Under the pieces are notes generated by a model. It saw nothing but the letters and a program-made list of their open reading frames with translations, made no database searches and was not told where the DNA came from. DNA of 64,000 bases from Hoeflea sp. (GTDB lineage: Bacteria > Pseudomonadota > Alphaproteobacteria > Rhizobiales > Rhizobiaceae): NCBI RefSeq assembly GCF_002733955.1, contig NZ_NVXQ01000026.1:1-64000 (forward strand), written 5' to 3'. This document shows, one piece after another, positions 51,505-61,615 of this stretch; positions within the stretch are counted from its first letter, which is position 1; every line of letters starts with the position of its first letter. The position numbers and the translations under genes were made by a program.

Positions 51505-51918
51505 TCAAGCCGCGGCAAACCTGCCCAACCCTGTTCCCAACGCTGCCGTGTCGGTGAAAACCTGGTACCTGACGATCTTGCCGTCGCGTAACGTGAATAT
51601 GTTGACCGTTTCCGTTCGCACCTTGCGTGCCGTCGCCTTCACCGTCCACTCGCCCTTGAGCACCGTGATCACGGTGTCGCCGGCGACATGGATTGCAAGC
51701 GGTTCGACCGTGTCGATCACCAAATGATCGCCCACGGTCGCAAGGAACGCTTCGAAGCCTTCAAACCCGGTCCAGTCCCCGGCCCAGGGCAAAAGCCCTT
51801 CCGGCGCCGGGTAATGCACCTCGATCTCTTCGGAGACGACGCCGCGCAGGGCCTCTCTATCGCCCGCTTTCAGCGCGGCGTAGTAGCGGTCCAGCGTTTC
51901 GCGCACGGCGTCGCTCAT
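51505..51918 (-). CDS. SnoaL-like (NTF2 superfamily) protein
   Basis: The protein has 137 residues. The pattern VRETLDRYYAALKAGDREALRGVVSEEIEVHYPAPEG, then a four-strand part with EWTVKATARKVRTETVNIFTLRDGKIVRYQVFTDT, fits the SnoaL/NTF2 cone fold, whose members are small isomerases or ligand-binding proteins. It is inserted between sucD and sucA on the same strand (29 bases after sucD, 67 before sucA), so it is probably co-transcribed with the TCA operon. Function unknown. Confidence 0.82.
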   Translation of the reverse strand: MSDAVRETLDRYYAALKAGDREALRGVVSEEIEVHYPAPEGLLPWAGDWTGFEGFEAFLATVGDHLVIDTVEPLAIHVAGDTVITVLKGEWTVKATARKVRTETVNIFTLRDGKIVRYQVFTDTAALGTGLGRFAAA

Positions 51919-51947
51919 TGGTCCAGCCTTCGTGTTGACCCCAGGGA

Positions 51948-52850
51948 TTATCCCTTGAGGACTTCAACCAGTGTCTTGCCAAGACGGGCAGGAGACGGAG
52001 ACACGCGAATGCCTGCAGCTTCCATCGCCTTGATCTTGTCGTCCGCACCGCCCTTGCCGCCGGAAATCACCGCGCCGGCATGGCCCATGGTGCGTCCGGG
52101 AGGCGCCGTGCGGCCGGCGATGAAGCCTGCCATCGGCTTCTTGCGGCCCTTCTTGGCCTGTTCGATCAGCCACTCGGCCGCATCTTCCTCGGCCGAACCG
52201 CCGATTTCGCCGATCATGATGATCGATTCGGTTTCCGGATCGTCGAGATAGAGATCGAGAATGTCGATGAACTCGGTGCCCTTGACCGGGTCGCCGCCGA
52301 TGCCGACAGCGCTCGACTGGCCAAGACCTTCATTGGTGGTCTGGAACACCGCTTCATAGGTCAGCGTACCGGAGCGCGACAGGATGCCCACCGAGCCCTT
52401 CTTGAAGATGTTGCCCGGCATGATGCCGATCTTGCACTCGTCCGGCGTCATCACGCCGGGGCAGTTCGGGCCGATCAGCCGTGACTTCGACTTGTCGAGC
52501 ACCGCCTTGGCGCGGATCATGTCGGCCACCGGAATGCCTTCGGTGATGCAGACGATCAGTTCGATCTCGGCCTCGATGGCTTCGATGATCGCAGCAGCAG
52601 CACCCGAAGGCGGCACGTAGATCACCGATGCATTGGCGCCGGTCTGCGACTTGCCTTCGGCAACGGAGGCGAAGATCGGCAGCTTCTCGCCGCCCGAACC
52701 TTCCCAGGTCGAGCCGCCCTTTTTCGGGTGGATACCGCCGACCATCTGGGTGCCGTGATAGGCCAGCGCCTGCTCGGTGTGAAAGGTACCGGTCTTGCCG
52801 GTCAGACCCTGAACCAGGACCTTGGTGTTCTTGTCGATCAGAATGGACAT
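51948..52850 (-). CDS. sucD: Succinyl-CoA synthetase alpha subunit
   Basis: The protein has 300 residues. It has the CoA-binding Rossmann part ([31 protein letters not shown]-like), [31 protein letters not shown] and the phospho-His loop [14 protein letters not shown]. With SucC it makes succinate and ATP or GTP from succinyl-CoA. It lies four bases after sucC. Confidence 0.97.
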   Translation of the reverse strand: MSILIDKNTKVLVQGLTGKTGTFHTEQALAYHGTQMVGGIHPKKGGSTWEGSGGEKLPIFASVAEGKSQTGANASVIYVPPSGAAAAIIEAIEAEIELIVCITEGIPVADMIRAKAVLDKSKSRLIGPNCPGVMTPDECKIGIMPGNIFKKGSVGILSRSGTLTYEAVFQTTNEGLGQSSAVGIGGDPVKGTEFIDILDLYLDDPETESIIMIGEIGGSAEEDAAEWLIEQAKKGRKKPMAGFIAGRTAPPGRTMGHAGAVISGGKGGADDKIKAMEAAGIRVSPSPARLGKTLVEVLKG

Positions 52851-52854
52851 GGTC

Positions 52855-54051
52855 TCAGGATCCCTTCACCGCATTGACGATCTTCTGCGCCGCATCGTCG
52901 AGATCGTCAGCGGCAATCACGTCGAGGCCGCTTTCGTTGATGATCTTCTTGCCGAGCGCCACATTGGTGCCCTCAAGCCGAACCACCAGCGGAACCTTGA
53001 GGCCGACTTCCTTGACCGCGGCAACCACGCCCTCGGCAATAACGTCACACTTCATGATGCCGCCGAAGATGTTAACCAGGATGCCTTTGACGGCCGGGTC
53101 GGCAGTGATGATCTTGAACGCAGCCGTCACCTTCTCGGTGGTGGCGCCGCCGCCAACGTCGAGGAAGTTGGCAGGTTCCTGGCCGTAGAGCTTGATGATG
53201 TCCATCGTTGCCATGGCAAGGCCTGCGCCATTGACCATGCAGCCGATATTGCCGTCGAGCGCGACATAGGCGAGGTCGTATTTCGACGCCTCGATTTCCT
53301 TCTCGTCCTCTTCGGTCAGGTCGCGCAGCTCGACGATGTCGTCGTGGCGGAAAAGCGCGTTGTTGTCGAACGAGACCTTGGCGTCGAGAACGCGCAGACG
53401 GCCGTTCTTCATCACGATCAGCGGGTTGACCTCGAGCAGCGCCATGTCCTTTTCGACAAACGCCTTGTAGAGGATCGGGAACAGCTTTTCGCCGTCAGCC
53501 GCAGCCTCCCCGGTCAGTTCCAGCGCGCTGTTGAGCTTGGCAAGATCGTCTGCCGTGACACCGGCCTGCGGGTCGATGGCGACGGTGATGATCTTTTCAG
53601 GGGTTTCTTCGGCAACCGCCTCGATGTCCATGCCGCCTTCGGTGGAAACCACGAAAGCCACCTGGCCGACGGTGCGGTCAACCAGGATCGAGAGGTAGAG
53701 TTCGCGCTCGATGTCGGCGCCGTCTTCGATGTAGAGACGGTTGACCACCTTGCCGGCGTCGCCCGTCTGCTTGGTCACCAGCGTGTTGCCGAGCATTTCC
53801 TTGGCATGCGCCTTGGCTTCATCGATCGAGAACGCCAGCCGCACACCGCCCTTGGCGTCGGCGCCGAGTTCCTTGAACTTGCCCTTGCCGCGTCCGCCGG
53901 CATGGATCTGGCTCTTGACCACGTAGAGCGGGCCGGGCAGCGACTTCGCAGCCGCTTCCGCCTCGTCAGCGGAGAAAATGGCAACCCCTTCGGCCACCGG
54001 CGCGCCAAATCCCTTCAGAAGGGCTTTGGCCTGGTATTCATGGATGTTCAT
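52855..54051 (-). CDS. sucC: Succinyl-CoA synthetase beta subunit
   Basis: The protein has 398 residues. The ATP-grasp domain starts [22 protein letters not shown] and includes [24 protein letters not shown] and [24 protein letters not shown]; the C-terminal ligase part contains [23 protein letters not shown] precedes the start. It follows mdh after a hairpin and begins the sucCD pair. Confidence 0.97.
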   Translation of the reverse strand: MNIHEYQAKALLKGFGAPVAEGVAIFSADEAEAAAKSLPGPLYVVKSQIHAGGRGKGKFKELGADAKGGVRLAFSIDEAKAHAKEMLGNTLVTKQTGDAGKVVNRLYIEDGADIERELYLSILVDRTVGQVAFVVSTEGGMDIEAVAEETPEKIITVAIDPQAGVTADDLAKLNSALELTGEAAADGEKLFPILYKAFVEKDMALLEVNPLIVMKNGRLRVLDAKVSFDNNALFRHDDIVELRDLTEEDEKEIEASKYDLAYVALDGNIGCMVNGAGLAMATMDIIKLYGQEPANFLDVGGGATTEKVTAAFKIITADPAVKGILVNIFGGIMKCDVIAEGVVAAVKEVGLKVPLVVRLEGTNVALGKKIINESGLDVIAADDLDDAAQKIVNAVKGS

Positions 54052-54143
54052 GGGAACTCCTGGAGTGAGTGAACGGTCTGGAGCGTCTTGACATTCTGTT
54101 AAGCCTGATAACGCTCTAACGCGATGTTCTTACGCAAAGCTGA

Positions 54144-54171
54144 ACGGAAAGCCCCTTTTGTGGCTCTCCGT
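54144..54171 (-). terminator. Hairpin after mdh, possible terminator or attenuator
   Basis: On the minus strand a ten-bp stem (ACGGAGAGCC with GGCTTTCCGT, one G-U pair, loop ACAAAAGG) lies 17 bases after the mdh stop. It lacks a U tract, so it may only reduce read-through into sucC or stabilise the mdh mRNA end. Confidence 0.5.
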
Positions 54172-54188
54172 CCAGTATCCGGCGTGGA

Positions 54189-55271
<1,083 letters not shown>

Positions 55272-55288
55272 TCAATCGGTTAGCTTTT

Positions 55289-55316
55289 AAAACTCTTACG
55301 TAAAGGTAAAAGTTTT
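55289..55316. repeat. A+T-rich inverted repeat between zapE and mdh
   Basis: Arms AAAACTCTTAC (55289-55299) and GTAAAAGTTTT (55306-55316) pair except for one C/A mismatch, around a six-base loop. It touches the zapE stop codon. It could be a weak terminator for zapE or a binding site in the mdh promoter region; its low G+C content stands out locally. Confidence 0.4.
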
Positions 55317-56485
55317 CAAACTGGATCCGCTCCGTTTGCGGTCTCGTTTGCCAGACTTGCCTCCAGATAGGCCTCGCTTTGCATCTCGTTGAGCCGCGAT
55401 GCGGTGCGATCAAACTCGAAACGCTCGGTCCCGGTCGTCCCCTCGGCCAACGCGTCAGGCGCCGCCACGGCCGAGACAAACAGCCGGTTCTTGCGGTCAT
55501 AAAGCGTGTCAACCAGGGTGATGAAGCGCTTGGCCGCATTGCGCCCGGCGTCCTTCATCAAAGGCACATGGTCGACGAACACCGTGTGATAGCGCTCGGA
55601 GACAGCCCGATAATCCGACGCTCCCAGCGGCTTCTCGCACAGGTCGGAAAAGCCAAACCGTGCGGCCCCGGCCCCGGCCTGGGGCACCGCCACCTCACGT
55701 CCCTTCATTTGCACCGTATCAGGCCCTGTCTGCTTGCCCGCCGTCACCTGCTTCCAGGCCTGGTCCATCGCCTCGTTGGCTTCACCCTCGCCGAGCCGGT
55801 GATAGACCGGCAGCTTGGTGGTCGTCTCCATCCGGTAATCGGTGCGCGCATCGAGATTGAGAATGTCGACATTGTCCTTGAGCAGCCCGACGAAGGGCAG
55901 GAACAGCTGCCGGTTCAAGCCATCGCGATAGAGATTGTCCGGCTCGACATTCGAGGTTGCCACCAGCACGCAGCCGAGCTTGAACAATTGCTCGAACAGC
56001 CGCGACAACAGCATCGCATCGGCGATGTCGGTGACCGAGAATTCGTCAAAGCACAGCACCCACGCCTCTTCGAACAGCTCGGCCGCCACCGGAGGCACCG
56101 GATCGGTTTCCTTGGTCTCGCCGTTCTTGAGTTTCTGCCGGTGGGCATGGATGCGCGCATGCGCGTCGGCCATGAAATCGTGAAAATGCGCCCGCCGCTT
56201 GCGCTTGGCCGGCACCAGCTCGAAGAACATGTCCATCAGCATGGTCTTGCCGCGACCGACCGCGCCGTGGACATAAAGCCCGCGCGGGATCTTCGCGGTC
56301 TTCTTGCGCCCGAACATCCAGCCCAGCGCGCTCGACTTGGTGGCAAGCCGCTGGTTCGACACCGCCTCGAGCAACACGTCGAGACGCGCCGCCAGCTGCA
56401 CCTGTGCCGGATCAAGCGAAAACTCGCCACTGGCCACGCGGGACTCGTAGGCACTCGCAACCGTGTCGTGTCTCTTCCAGCTCAT
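55316..56485 (-). CDS. zapE: Cell division protein ZapE (AFG1-like ATPase)
   Basis: The protein has 389 residues from the ATG at 56485 (MSWKRHDTV); an upstream ATG at 56575 is less likely. It shows Walker A GAVGRGKTMLMDMFF, HFHDFMADAHARIHAHR, Walker B VLCFDEFSVTDIADAMLLSRLF and VATSNVEPDNLYRDGLNR. AFG1-type ATPases act on FtsZ in E. coli and on inner-membrane protein turnover in mitochondria. A position next to mdh is common in Rhizobiales. Confidence 0.92.
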   Translation of the reverse strand: MSWKRHDTVASAYESRVASGEFSLDPAQVQLAARLDVLLEAVSNQRLATKSSALGWMFGRKKTAKIPRGLYVHGAVGRGKTMLMDMFFELVPAKRKRRAHFHDFMADAHARIHAHRQKLKNGETKETDPVPPVAAELFEEAWVLCFDEFSVTDIADAMLLSRLFEQLFKLGCVLVATSNVEPDNLYRDGLNRQLFLPFVGLLKDNVDILNLDARTDYRMETTTKLPVYHRLGEGEANEAMDQAWKQVTAGKQTGPDTVQMKGREVAVPQAGAGAARFGFSDLCEKPLGASDYRAVSERYHTVFVDHVPLMKDAGRNAAKRFITLVDTLYDRKNRLFVSAVAAPDALAEGTTGTERFEFDRTASRLNEMQSEAYLEASLANETANGADPV

Positions 56486-56519
56486 GAAGCAGGGCCTATC
56501 GCGTGAAGCTGTGCCTGAC

Positions 56520-57041
56520 TTAGCGGGAGAGCGAGATCGGCTGACCTGAGGTGGTGGAACCGTCGTAGCGCTCACTGGCCGACTGGTAGAGCCGTGCGAT
56601 CTGGTTGCCGCTGGAATCTGCCAGGATGACCTGCTTGCCCTGAACGTCCCAGGCAGCGATTGCCGCCGCGTTGCCGACGCACCCGCGCGACGCCGCGCGG
56701 TAGCCGCCGGTCCACTTGGTCAGCGACAGGAAGACGTCACAGCTGGAACCGCCTGATCCGGCGGACCAGCGCCCGATCAGGGCTTCGCGGGTCAGTTCCG
56801 GCGCATTTGCTGCAGCAACCTGCGGTGTGGCTGTCTCTGTCGGCGCCGTGGGCGCTGCCGGGAACTCGCCGGGCTGAGGCGCCATCGGCGGCGCCAGCTG
56901 GCCGGATTGAACACCACCAACGGGTGCGGGCATGAGCGGAGCCGGCTGCTGCTGGGTGTTCAGACCACCGAAGGATGTCCGCTGGCAACCGCCAAGGACC
57001 GCGGCGACCGCAACTGCGACCAGCAAGGTTTGCATCTTCAT
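56520..57041 (-). CDS. Omp19/Inh-like protease-inhibitor lipoprotein
   Basis: The protein has 173 residues from the ATG at 57041, with GGAG eight bases upstream. A lipoprotein signal ends in VLGGC with C19 as the acylation site. A Pro/Gln-rich linker (about 27-85) leads to the beta-barrel AprI/Inh domain: LTREALIGRWSAGSGGSSCDVFLSLTKWTGGYRAASRGC, then AAWDVQGKQVILADSSGNQIARLY and a C-terminus SGQPISLSR. This matches, from memory, Brucella Omp19, a lipoprotein that inhibits host proteases. In a free-living relative it may protect the envelope from proteases. Confidence 0.85.
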   Translation of the reverse strand: MKMQTLLVAVAVAAVLGGCQRTSFGGLNTQQQPAPLMPAPVGGVQSGQLAPPMAPQPGEFPAAPTAPTETATPQVAAANAPELTREALIGRWSAGSGGSSCDVFLSLTKWTGGYRAASRGCVGNAAAIAAWDVQGKQVILADSSGNQIARLYQSASERYDGSTTSGQPISLSR

Positions 57042-57289
57042 AGATAAGCTCCGGTTAGGCGAAACATCTGCTTCGCTGTTCGTCCCATTAAACCGCATAA
57101 AATGACCATAGCGTGGAAATTGCAAGGCAAACCGGCCCTAGATGCATATTAGCAAGACGATAATCCAATGGTATTGTGGCCAATACACCAGTCATACCTC
57201 AATTGTCACCCGCCTAATTGCACAGCCGGCGTCCGAAAGAGCGCCCAGCTCGGCCAGCGGGGAATCACCCCGCGAAGGCGCTGCCGGAC

Positions 57290-57892
57290 CTATTTCGAGA
57301 GACCATAATTGGCTTCATCGCCCCAGAGCGCCTTGATCTCCTGGTCCCGGCCGCAGGCCTTGCGGTAGTAATTGTAGCGCACAGGGCTCTTCTTGTAGAA
57401 ATCCTGATGATAGTCTTCCGCGGGCCAGAATTTCGCCGGCGGCTCGATTTCCGTGAGGACAGGCTTGCCCAGCGTCTTTTCCGCTTCCGCCTTGGCAGCT
57501 TCAGCCTGCGCCGCCTGTTCCTCGTTCAAGGTATAGACGGCCGTCGTGTAGCTGTATCCGCGATCGCAGAACTGGCCGCCATCATCGGTGGGATTGACCG
57601 TGCGGAAGAAGGTCTTGAGCAATTCGGCATAGCTGACGACCGCCGGATCATAGGTGATTTCGACCGCTTCCCGGTCGCCATTGGCAACATGGCTCTTGTA
57701 GGTCGGGTTGTCGGCCTTGCCACCAATATAGCCCGAGACGGTGGAGGTGACGCCTTTGACGTAATCGAAGTCTGATTCCACGCACCAGAAACAGCCGCCC
57801 GCAAATATCGCGGTTCCGGTCTCTTCGGCGCGGGCAGGCGCAGCGGTGAAGGCGGCGGCAAACAGGGCGGACGAAAGCAGCAATCTGAGCAT
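57290..57892 (-). CDS. msrA: Peptide methionine (S)-S-oxide reductase, periplasmic form
   Basis: The protein has 200 residues from the ATG at 57892 (AGGAGAT upstream). A signal peptide (MLRLLLSSALFAAAFTAAPARA) precedes the MsrA domain, with the catalytic Cys in AGGCFWCVE (C34), GGKADNPTYKSHVANGDREAVEI, QFCDRGYSYTTAVY and FWPAEDYHQDFY. It repairs oxidised methionine in exported proteins. It stands alone. Confidence 0.94.
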   Translation of the reverse strand: MLRLLLSSALFAAAFTAAPARAEETGTAIFAGGCFWCVESDFDYVKGVTSTVSGYIGGKADNPTYKSHVANGDREAVEITYDPAVVSYAELLKTFFRTVNPTDDGGQFCDRGYSYTTAVYTLNEEQAAQAEAAKAEAEKTLGKPVLTEIEPPAKFWPAEDYHQDFYKKSPVRYNYYRKACGRDQEIKALWGDEANYGLSK

Positions 57893-58004
57893 CAAGATCT
57901 CCTTTGTCCCTCGAACCTAGTCCAGTGCACCGAGAAGACAACTCACTCTGGCGCACAAAGCCGTGAAGCCATGCTTCGGCCTGCAGCAACGCCAGGAACC
58001 GGGC

Positions 58005-58346
58005 TCAGCTGATCGCGTCGAACACGTCCAGTGCTTCGGCGCCATAGATCATCGACGGCCCGCCGCCCATGTAGACCGCGACCCCGATGGTCTCGACGAT
58101 CTCCTCACGGGTGGCGCCATAGTGGTGCGCCGCCTTGGCGTGGAAGGCAAGACAGCCGTCGCAGCGCGCGGTGATCCCGATCGCCAGTGCGATCAGCTCC
58201 TTGGTCTTGGAATCGAGCACGCCCGGTGCAATCGCCGCCTGCGCCAGCTGGCCAAGGCCTTTGGCTTGCTCGGGCATCGCCTTGCGCAATTCCGCCATCC
58301 GGTGATTGGTCTGATCGATGAATGCATTCCAGTTCGTCTCGGCCAT
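58005..58346 (-). CDS. Carboxymuconolactone decarboxylase family protein (AhpD-like)
   Basis: The protein has 113 residues. The AhpD core is KTKELIALAIGITARCDGCLAFHAKAAHHYGATREEIVETI, with the CxxC-x3-H redox motif at C62-x-x-C65 and H69. Such proteins act as alkylhydroperoxidases or thiol oxidoreductases. It is near msrA on the same strand, so both may belong to oxidative stress defence, but a promoter of its own is likely. Confidence 0.88.
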   Translation of the reverse strand: MAETNWNAFIDQTNHRMAELRKAMPEQAKGLGQLAQAAIAPGVLDSKTKELIALAIGITARCDGCLAFHAKAAHHYGATREEIVETIGVAVYMGGGPSMIYGAEALDVFDAIS

Positions 58347-58437
58347 ATTTGTGCCCCTGTTGCTCCGGTTCCGGTCGCAACAGGTAGCAGCCCGTGGGCA
58401 TGAGGGATTTGATCGCGGTCAAGCCACGGCTCTGATC

Positions 58438-59775
58438 TCAGCCGTGTGTGGGCCAGGCCCGGTGTTCGTCATCGATAACGAAGACATGCCTGTGCCGCGC
58501 ACCCTTGACCGGATGCTTGCGCAGATGCGGATGATCCCTGGGCAGATCGCGATGTTCATGCTCGACCTCCAGCGCATCATCCGCCGGCCAGACCAACGCT
58601 GCCAGCAGCGCGCCGGCCAGCGCCATGATGCCGAGAATGGCCATCGCCACCGGCAGGCCCAATGCGCTGCCGGCCCAGCCCGCAACCGGATAGGTGACGA
58701 GCCAGCCCAGATGCGACAGCGTGAACTGCGCCGCAAACAGCGCCGGCCGGTCCTCCGCATGTGCCGAATTGCGCAGCAATCGGCCCGATGGCGTCAGGAT
58801 CGCCGAATAGAACACCCCGCTCAGCGCCCAGATCAGCAGGAAGGTGTTCCAGGCCGGAAGCCCCTGCATCCCCTGGTAGAGAGCATGGCCCAGGGTCAGC
58901 CCCGTCAGCAGCAGGCCCGCACCAAGCATGATGCTGCGATCGGCAAGCCGCTCGAGCAGCCGCGGCAATAAAAGTGCCGCCAGCATCGAACCACCGCCAA
59001 AGGCCGCCAGCGCTATCGCCACTTCGCTGTCGCCGGCGCCATAGCCACCCCGCACCAGCACCACCGTGTTGACCAGCACGAAGGCGCCGGCTGCAGCGGC
59101 ACTGAAATTGAGCAGGAACAGACCACGAAGCCGCGGCGTCGCCGCATAAATTCGTATGCCGCGGGTCAATCGGTCGACGAACGGCCGCGAAGTCGCTTTC
59201 GGCCCCGCCGCGGGCACCGTGGCCGACAGCACCAGCAGTGCAGAGCCAATAAAGCCCAGCACCGTGCCGCCGAACAGCCCGTGATAGCTGATGAACACAA
59301 GCAGGAGCCCCGCCAGCGCCGGGCTCAGCAGGTTTTCAAGATCATAGGCCAGCCGCGACAGCGACAGCGCCCGCGTGTAGTCGCGCTCGTCGGTGAGAAT
59401 ATCCGGAATGACGGCCTGAAATGCCGGGGTAAAGGTCGCCGACGCTGCCTGCAGCACGAAGATCAGCCCGTAGATCTGCCAGACCGAATCGATGAACGGC
59501 AACGTCAGCGCCACTGCGGCGCGCACCATGTCGGCGCCGATCAGCACCCGCTTGCGCGGCCAGCGCCCGGCCAGCGCATTGGCCACCGGCGCCAGCCCGA
59601 CATAGGCCACCATCTTGATGGCAAACACCGTGCCGAGCACCGCCCCGGCCTGGTCCCCGGCAAGATCATAGGCAAGCAGCCCCAGCGCCACGGTCAGCAG
59701 GCCGGTGCCGATCAGGGCAACCACCTGCGCCGCAAACAGCCGCGCATAATCAGGATGTCGGAGCACGTCGATCAT
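58438..59775 (-). CDS. MFS transporter, efflux type
   Basis: The protein has 445 residues. Twelve membrane segments are expected; the N-terminal half starts MIDVLRHPDYARLFAAQVVALIGTGLLTVALGLLAYDLAGDQAGAVLGTVFA and contains the loop ALAGRWPRKRVLIGADMVRA. The C-terminus is His-rich (VEHEHRDLPRDHPHLRKHP and HRHVFVIDDEH), which could bind metal. With the neighbouring metal-like gene set this might be a metal or metal-complex exporter, but that is only inference; the family also exports drugs and macrolides. Confidence 0.82.
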   Translation of the reverse strand: MIDVLRHPDYARLFAAQVVALIGTGLLTVALGLLAYDLAGDQAGAVLGTVFAIKMVAYVGLAPVANALAGRWPRKRVLIGADMVRAAVALTLPFIDSVWQIYGLIFVLQAASATFTPAFQAVIPDILTDERDYTRALSLSRLAYDLENLLSPALAGLLLVFISYHGLFGGTVLGFIGSALLVLSATVPAAGPKATSRPFVDRLTRGIRIYAATPRLRGLFLLNFSAAAAGAFVLVNTVVLVRGGYGAGDSEVAIALAAFGGGSMLAALLLPRLLERLADRSIMLGAGLLLTGLTLGHALYQGMQGLPAWNTFLLIWALSGVFYSAILTPSGRLLRNSAHAEDRPALFAAQFTLSHLGWLVTYPVAGWAGSALGLPVAMAILGIMALAGALLAALVWPADDALEVEHEHRDLPRDHPHLRKHPVKGARHRHVFVIDDEHRAWPTHG

Positions 59776-59840
59776 GGGACAACCTTTGTCATTTCACGCC
59801 CCCGGCGCGCACCGCCGGAGGCGCATATTTTCAGGCGTAT

Positions 59841-60476
59841 TCAGTCATACTGCACGATGTCGCTGTAGGCGCCGCGCACCTGCAACGTCATCGTCACGTC
59901 CTGCTTGTCACGGTTGCGCCAGAACCATCCGTGATTTCCAGTGAACTCCGCCTTGAGGACGCCTTCCTGGCCCGGCACGCCACGGCCCTTTTCATAGCTG
60001 ATGTTCTTGCCCGACCCGTCGCCGTGCAGGTCGTAGTTGAGAAGACCGCCTTCCGCGACCCAACGGAATTCAACCTCGGCACCTTCCTCCATCACCAATT
60101 TTACCTCGACGCCCTGACCCGGCACAAGGGTGATGGTCTTCTCTCCGGTCCAGGCCGGGGTGCTCGTCTGGGCCTGGGCCGGGCTCACCAGAAGCCCGGT
60201 CAGCACATCGGCGAGGCTGAATCCCTTGCCGGCTTCGTTCAGGGGCAGGCTTGTCTGGTGGTCCGCCTCGGCTTCTGCCTGCAACTGCTGCTTGATCTCG
60301 CCCATTTCGGTCAGATTGAGAACCTTGCCGACACCGGTCGGGTCGATCGCGTATTCGGACGGCAGGACGATGGTCACGAGAATGACGATGGCCGCGATGA
60401 TCGCTGCAATCGTCGACTTGATCAGCCGCCGCGTTGAAGGCAGTTCGGCACGTGTCGGGATATCTGTGTTGTACAT
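59841..60476 (-). CDS. Membrane-anchored protein linked to HupE (periplasmic beta domain)
   Basis: The protein has 211 residues. One membrane segment (about 20-40, STIAAIIAAIVILVTIVLPSEYAI) follows a short basic cytoplasmic part. The periplasmic part (about 105-205) is beta-rich: TITLVPGQGVEVKLVMEEGAEVEFRWVAEGGLLNYDLHGDG and GNHGWFWRNRDKQDVTMTLQVRGAYSDI. It matches what is usually annotated as transmembrane anchor protein next to HupE/UreJ genes. GAGGAAACC lies before the ATG; it follows the HupE gene after ten bases, so the two are in one operon. Confidence 0.8.
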   Translation of the reverse strand: MYNTDIPTRAELPSTRRLIKSTIAAIIAAIVILVTIVLPSEYAIDPTGVGKVLNLTEMGEIKQQLQAEAEADHQTSLPLNEAGKGFSLADVLTGLLVSPAQAQTSTPAWTGEKTITLVPGQGVEVKLVMEEGAEVEFRWVAEGGLLNYDLHGDGSGKNISYEKGRGVPGQEGVLKAEFTGNHGWFWRNRDKQDVTMTLQVRGAYSDIVQYD

Positions 60477-60486
60477 TTTGGTTTCC

Positions 60487-61230
60487 TCAGGAAGCGGGAG
60501 TGATGAAATAGCCGGTGAGATGCATGCCGGTCAGGACGAAGCCTGCCGTCATCATCACCACATTGGCCGTGTAGGCGTGGGTCCAGAAGCTCGCCGACCG
60601 CCGCCAGAAGCTCATGGCAATCAGGATCACCGCGAGCGCCAGCAATTGTCCGATCTCGACGCCGATGTTGAAGGCGACAAGGTTCGTCAGCAATCCGTCA
60701 GACGCGATGTCGTATTCCTGCACCTTGGTGGCAAGGCCGAAGCCGTGAAACAGGCCGAAGATCAGGGTGGCGATCTTGGTGTTGGGCTGAAAACCGAACC
60801 ATCGCTGGTAGGCCCCCATATTGTCCAGCGCCTTGTAGACGACCGACAGGCCGATGATCGCATCGATCAGGTAGGAGCTCATCGTGATGTTGTAGTAGAC
60901 ACCGATGATCATCGTCGTCGAATGCCCGATCGCGAACAGGCTCACATAGATCCCGATGTGCTTCAGTCTGTAGAGGAAGAAGATCACCCCTGCGAGAAAC
61001 AGCAGGTGATCATATCCGGTCATCATGTGCTTTGCCCCCAGATACATGAAGGGGATAAATTTGACGCCGTATATTTCCTGGATATAGCCCTTGTCGCCCT
61101 GTGTGACGGCATGGGCCAGGGCTGCTGACTGGCAGGCAAGCAGCGCCGCGCAGATGAGGGCCAGCAGGATCAGGGACTGGCGCAATCGATACGCCCGGTC
61201 CACCGACCCGCAGGTCAGAGTCTTGTTCAT
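60487..61230 (-). CDS. HupE/UreJ family membrane protein
   Basis: The protein has 247 residues. After a signal-like N-terminus (about 18-40) come six or so membrane segments with the HupE/UreJ_2 motifs YLGAKHMMTGYDHLLFLAGVIFFL, FAIGHSTTMIIG and IFGLFHGFGLATKVQEY. The conserved His in MTGYDH, GHSTT and FHGFG are suited to Ni or Co binding; HupE proteins import nickel. The absence of hydrogenase or urease genes nearby suggests a broader metal role. GGAG precedes the ATG. Confidence 0.88.
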   Translation of the reverse strand: MNKTLTCGSVDRAYRLRQSLILLALICAALLACQSAALAHAVTQGDKGYIQEIYGVKFIPFMYLGAKHMMTGYDHLLFLAGVIFFLYRLKHIGIYVSLFAIGHSTTMIIGVYYNITMSSYLIDAIIGLSVVYKALDNMGAYQRWFGFQPNTKIATLIFGLFHGFGLATKVQEYDIASDGLLTNLVAFNIGVEIGQLLALAVILIAMSFWRRSASFWTHAYTANVVMMTAGFVLTGMHLTGYFITPAS

Positions 61231-61276
61231 TGTGAACTCCGGTTATGTGTGTCTGGATGTGAAGGTAAACGCCGCG

Positions 61277-61615
61277 TCAGCCGCGCGGCGGCTTGTCCAG
61301 ATCCGCTGCCAGCCCCGGAATGGCGGCAGCAGCGAGAAGGGGCCCATGCATGTCGGTCAGCCGGCTGAAGCCACGGCCTGCGGCCGGTATCAGAAACGAG
61401 CCATTGTGATCATGGTCCGCCGGATTGTGCGCATGGCTATAGAAGATATGGTCGGCCTCTTCCTCGGCCTCGTCATGGGAATGACCATGCAAGGCAGTTT
61501 CCGCATCATGTTGAGCAACGATTTCGGCCATTGCCAACGGGCTGTGCGACGCGTCGCCCGAGACCGGAAACACGGCAAAGCAAACAACCAGCGAGACCGC
61601 CAGAAAAGATCGCAT
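61277..61615 (-). CDS. Small His-rich exported protein
   Basis: The protein is 112 residues if it starts at the ATG at 61615 (MRSFLAVSLVVCFAVFPVSG, a signal peptide); a GTG at 61651 gives a longer form. The mature part has clustered histidines (HGHSHDEAEEEADHIFYSHAHNPADHDHNG), a typical soft or borderline metal-binding pattern. It lies 47 bases upstream of the HupE gene on the same strand. It could be a periplasmic metal carrier for the HupE system, which is inference. Confidence 0.7.
   Translation of the reverse strand: MRSFLAVSLVVCFAVFPVSGDASHSPLAMAEIVAQHDAETALHGHSHDEAEEEADHIFYSHAHNPADHDHNGSFLIPAAGRGFSRLTDMHGPLLAAAAIPGLAADLDKPPRG

Noticed and set aside
54085-54120. CTTGAC-type -35 box on the plus strand between mdh and sucC
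   Set aside because: Both flanking genes are on the minus strand and no plus-strand gene follows, so it is probably chance.
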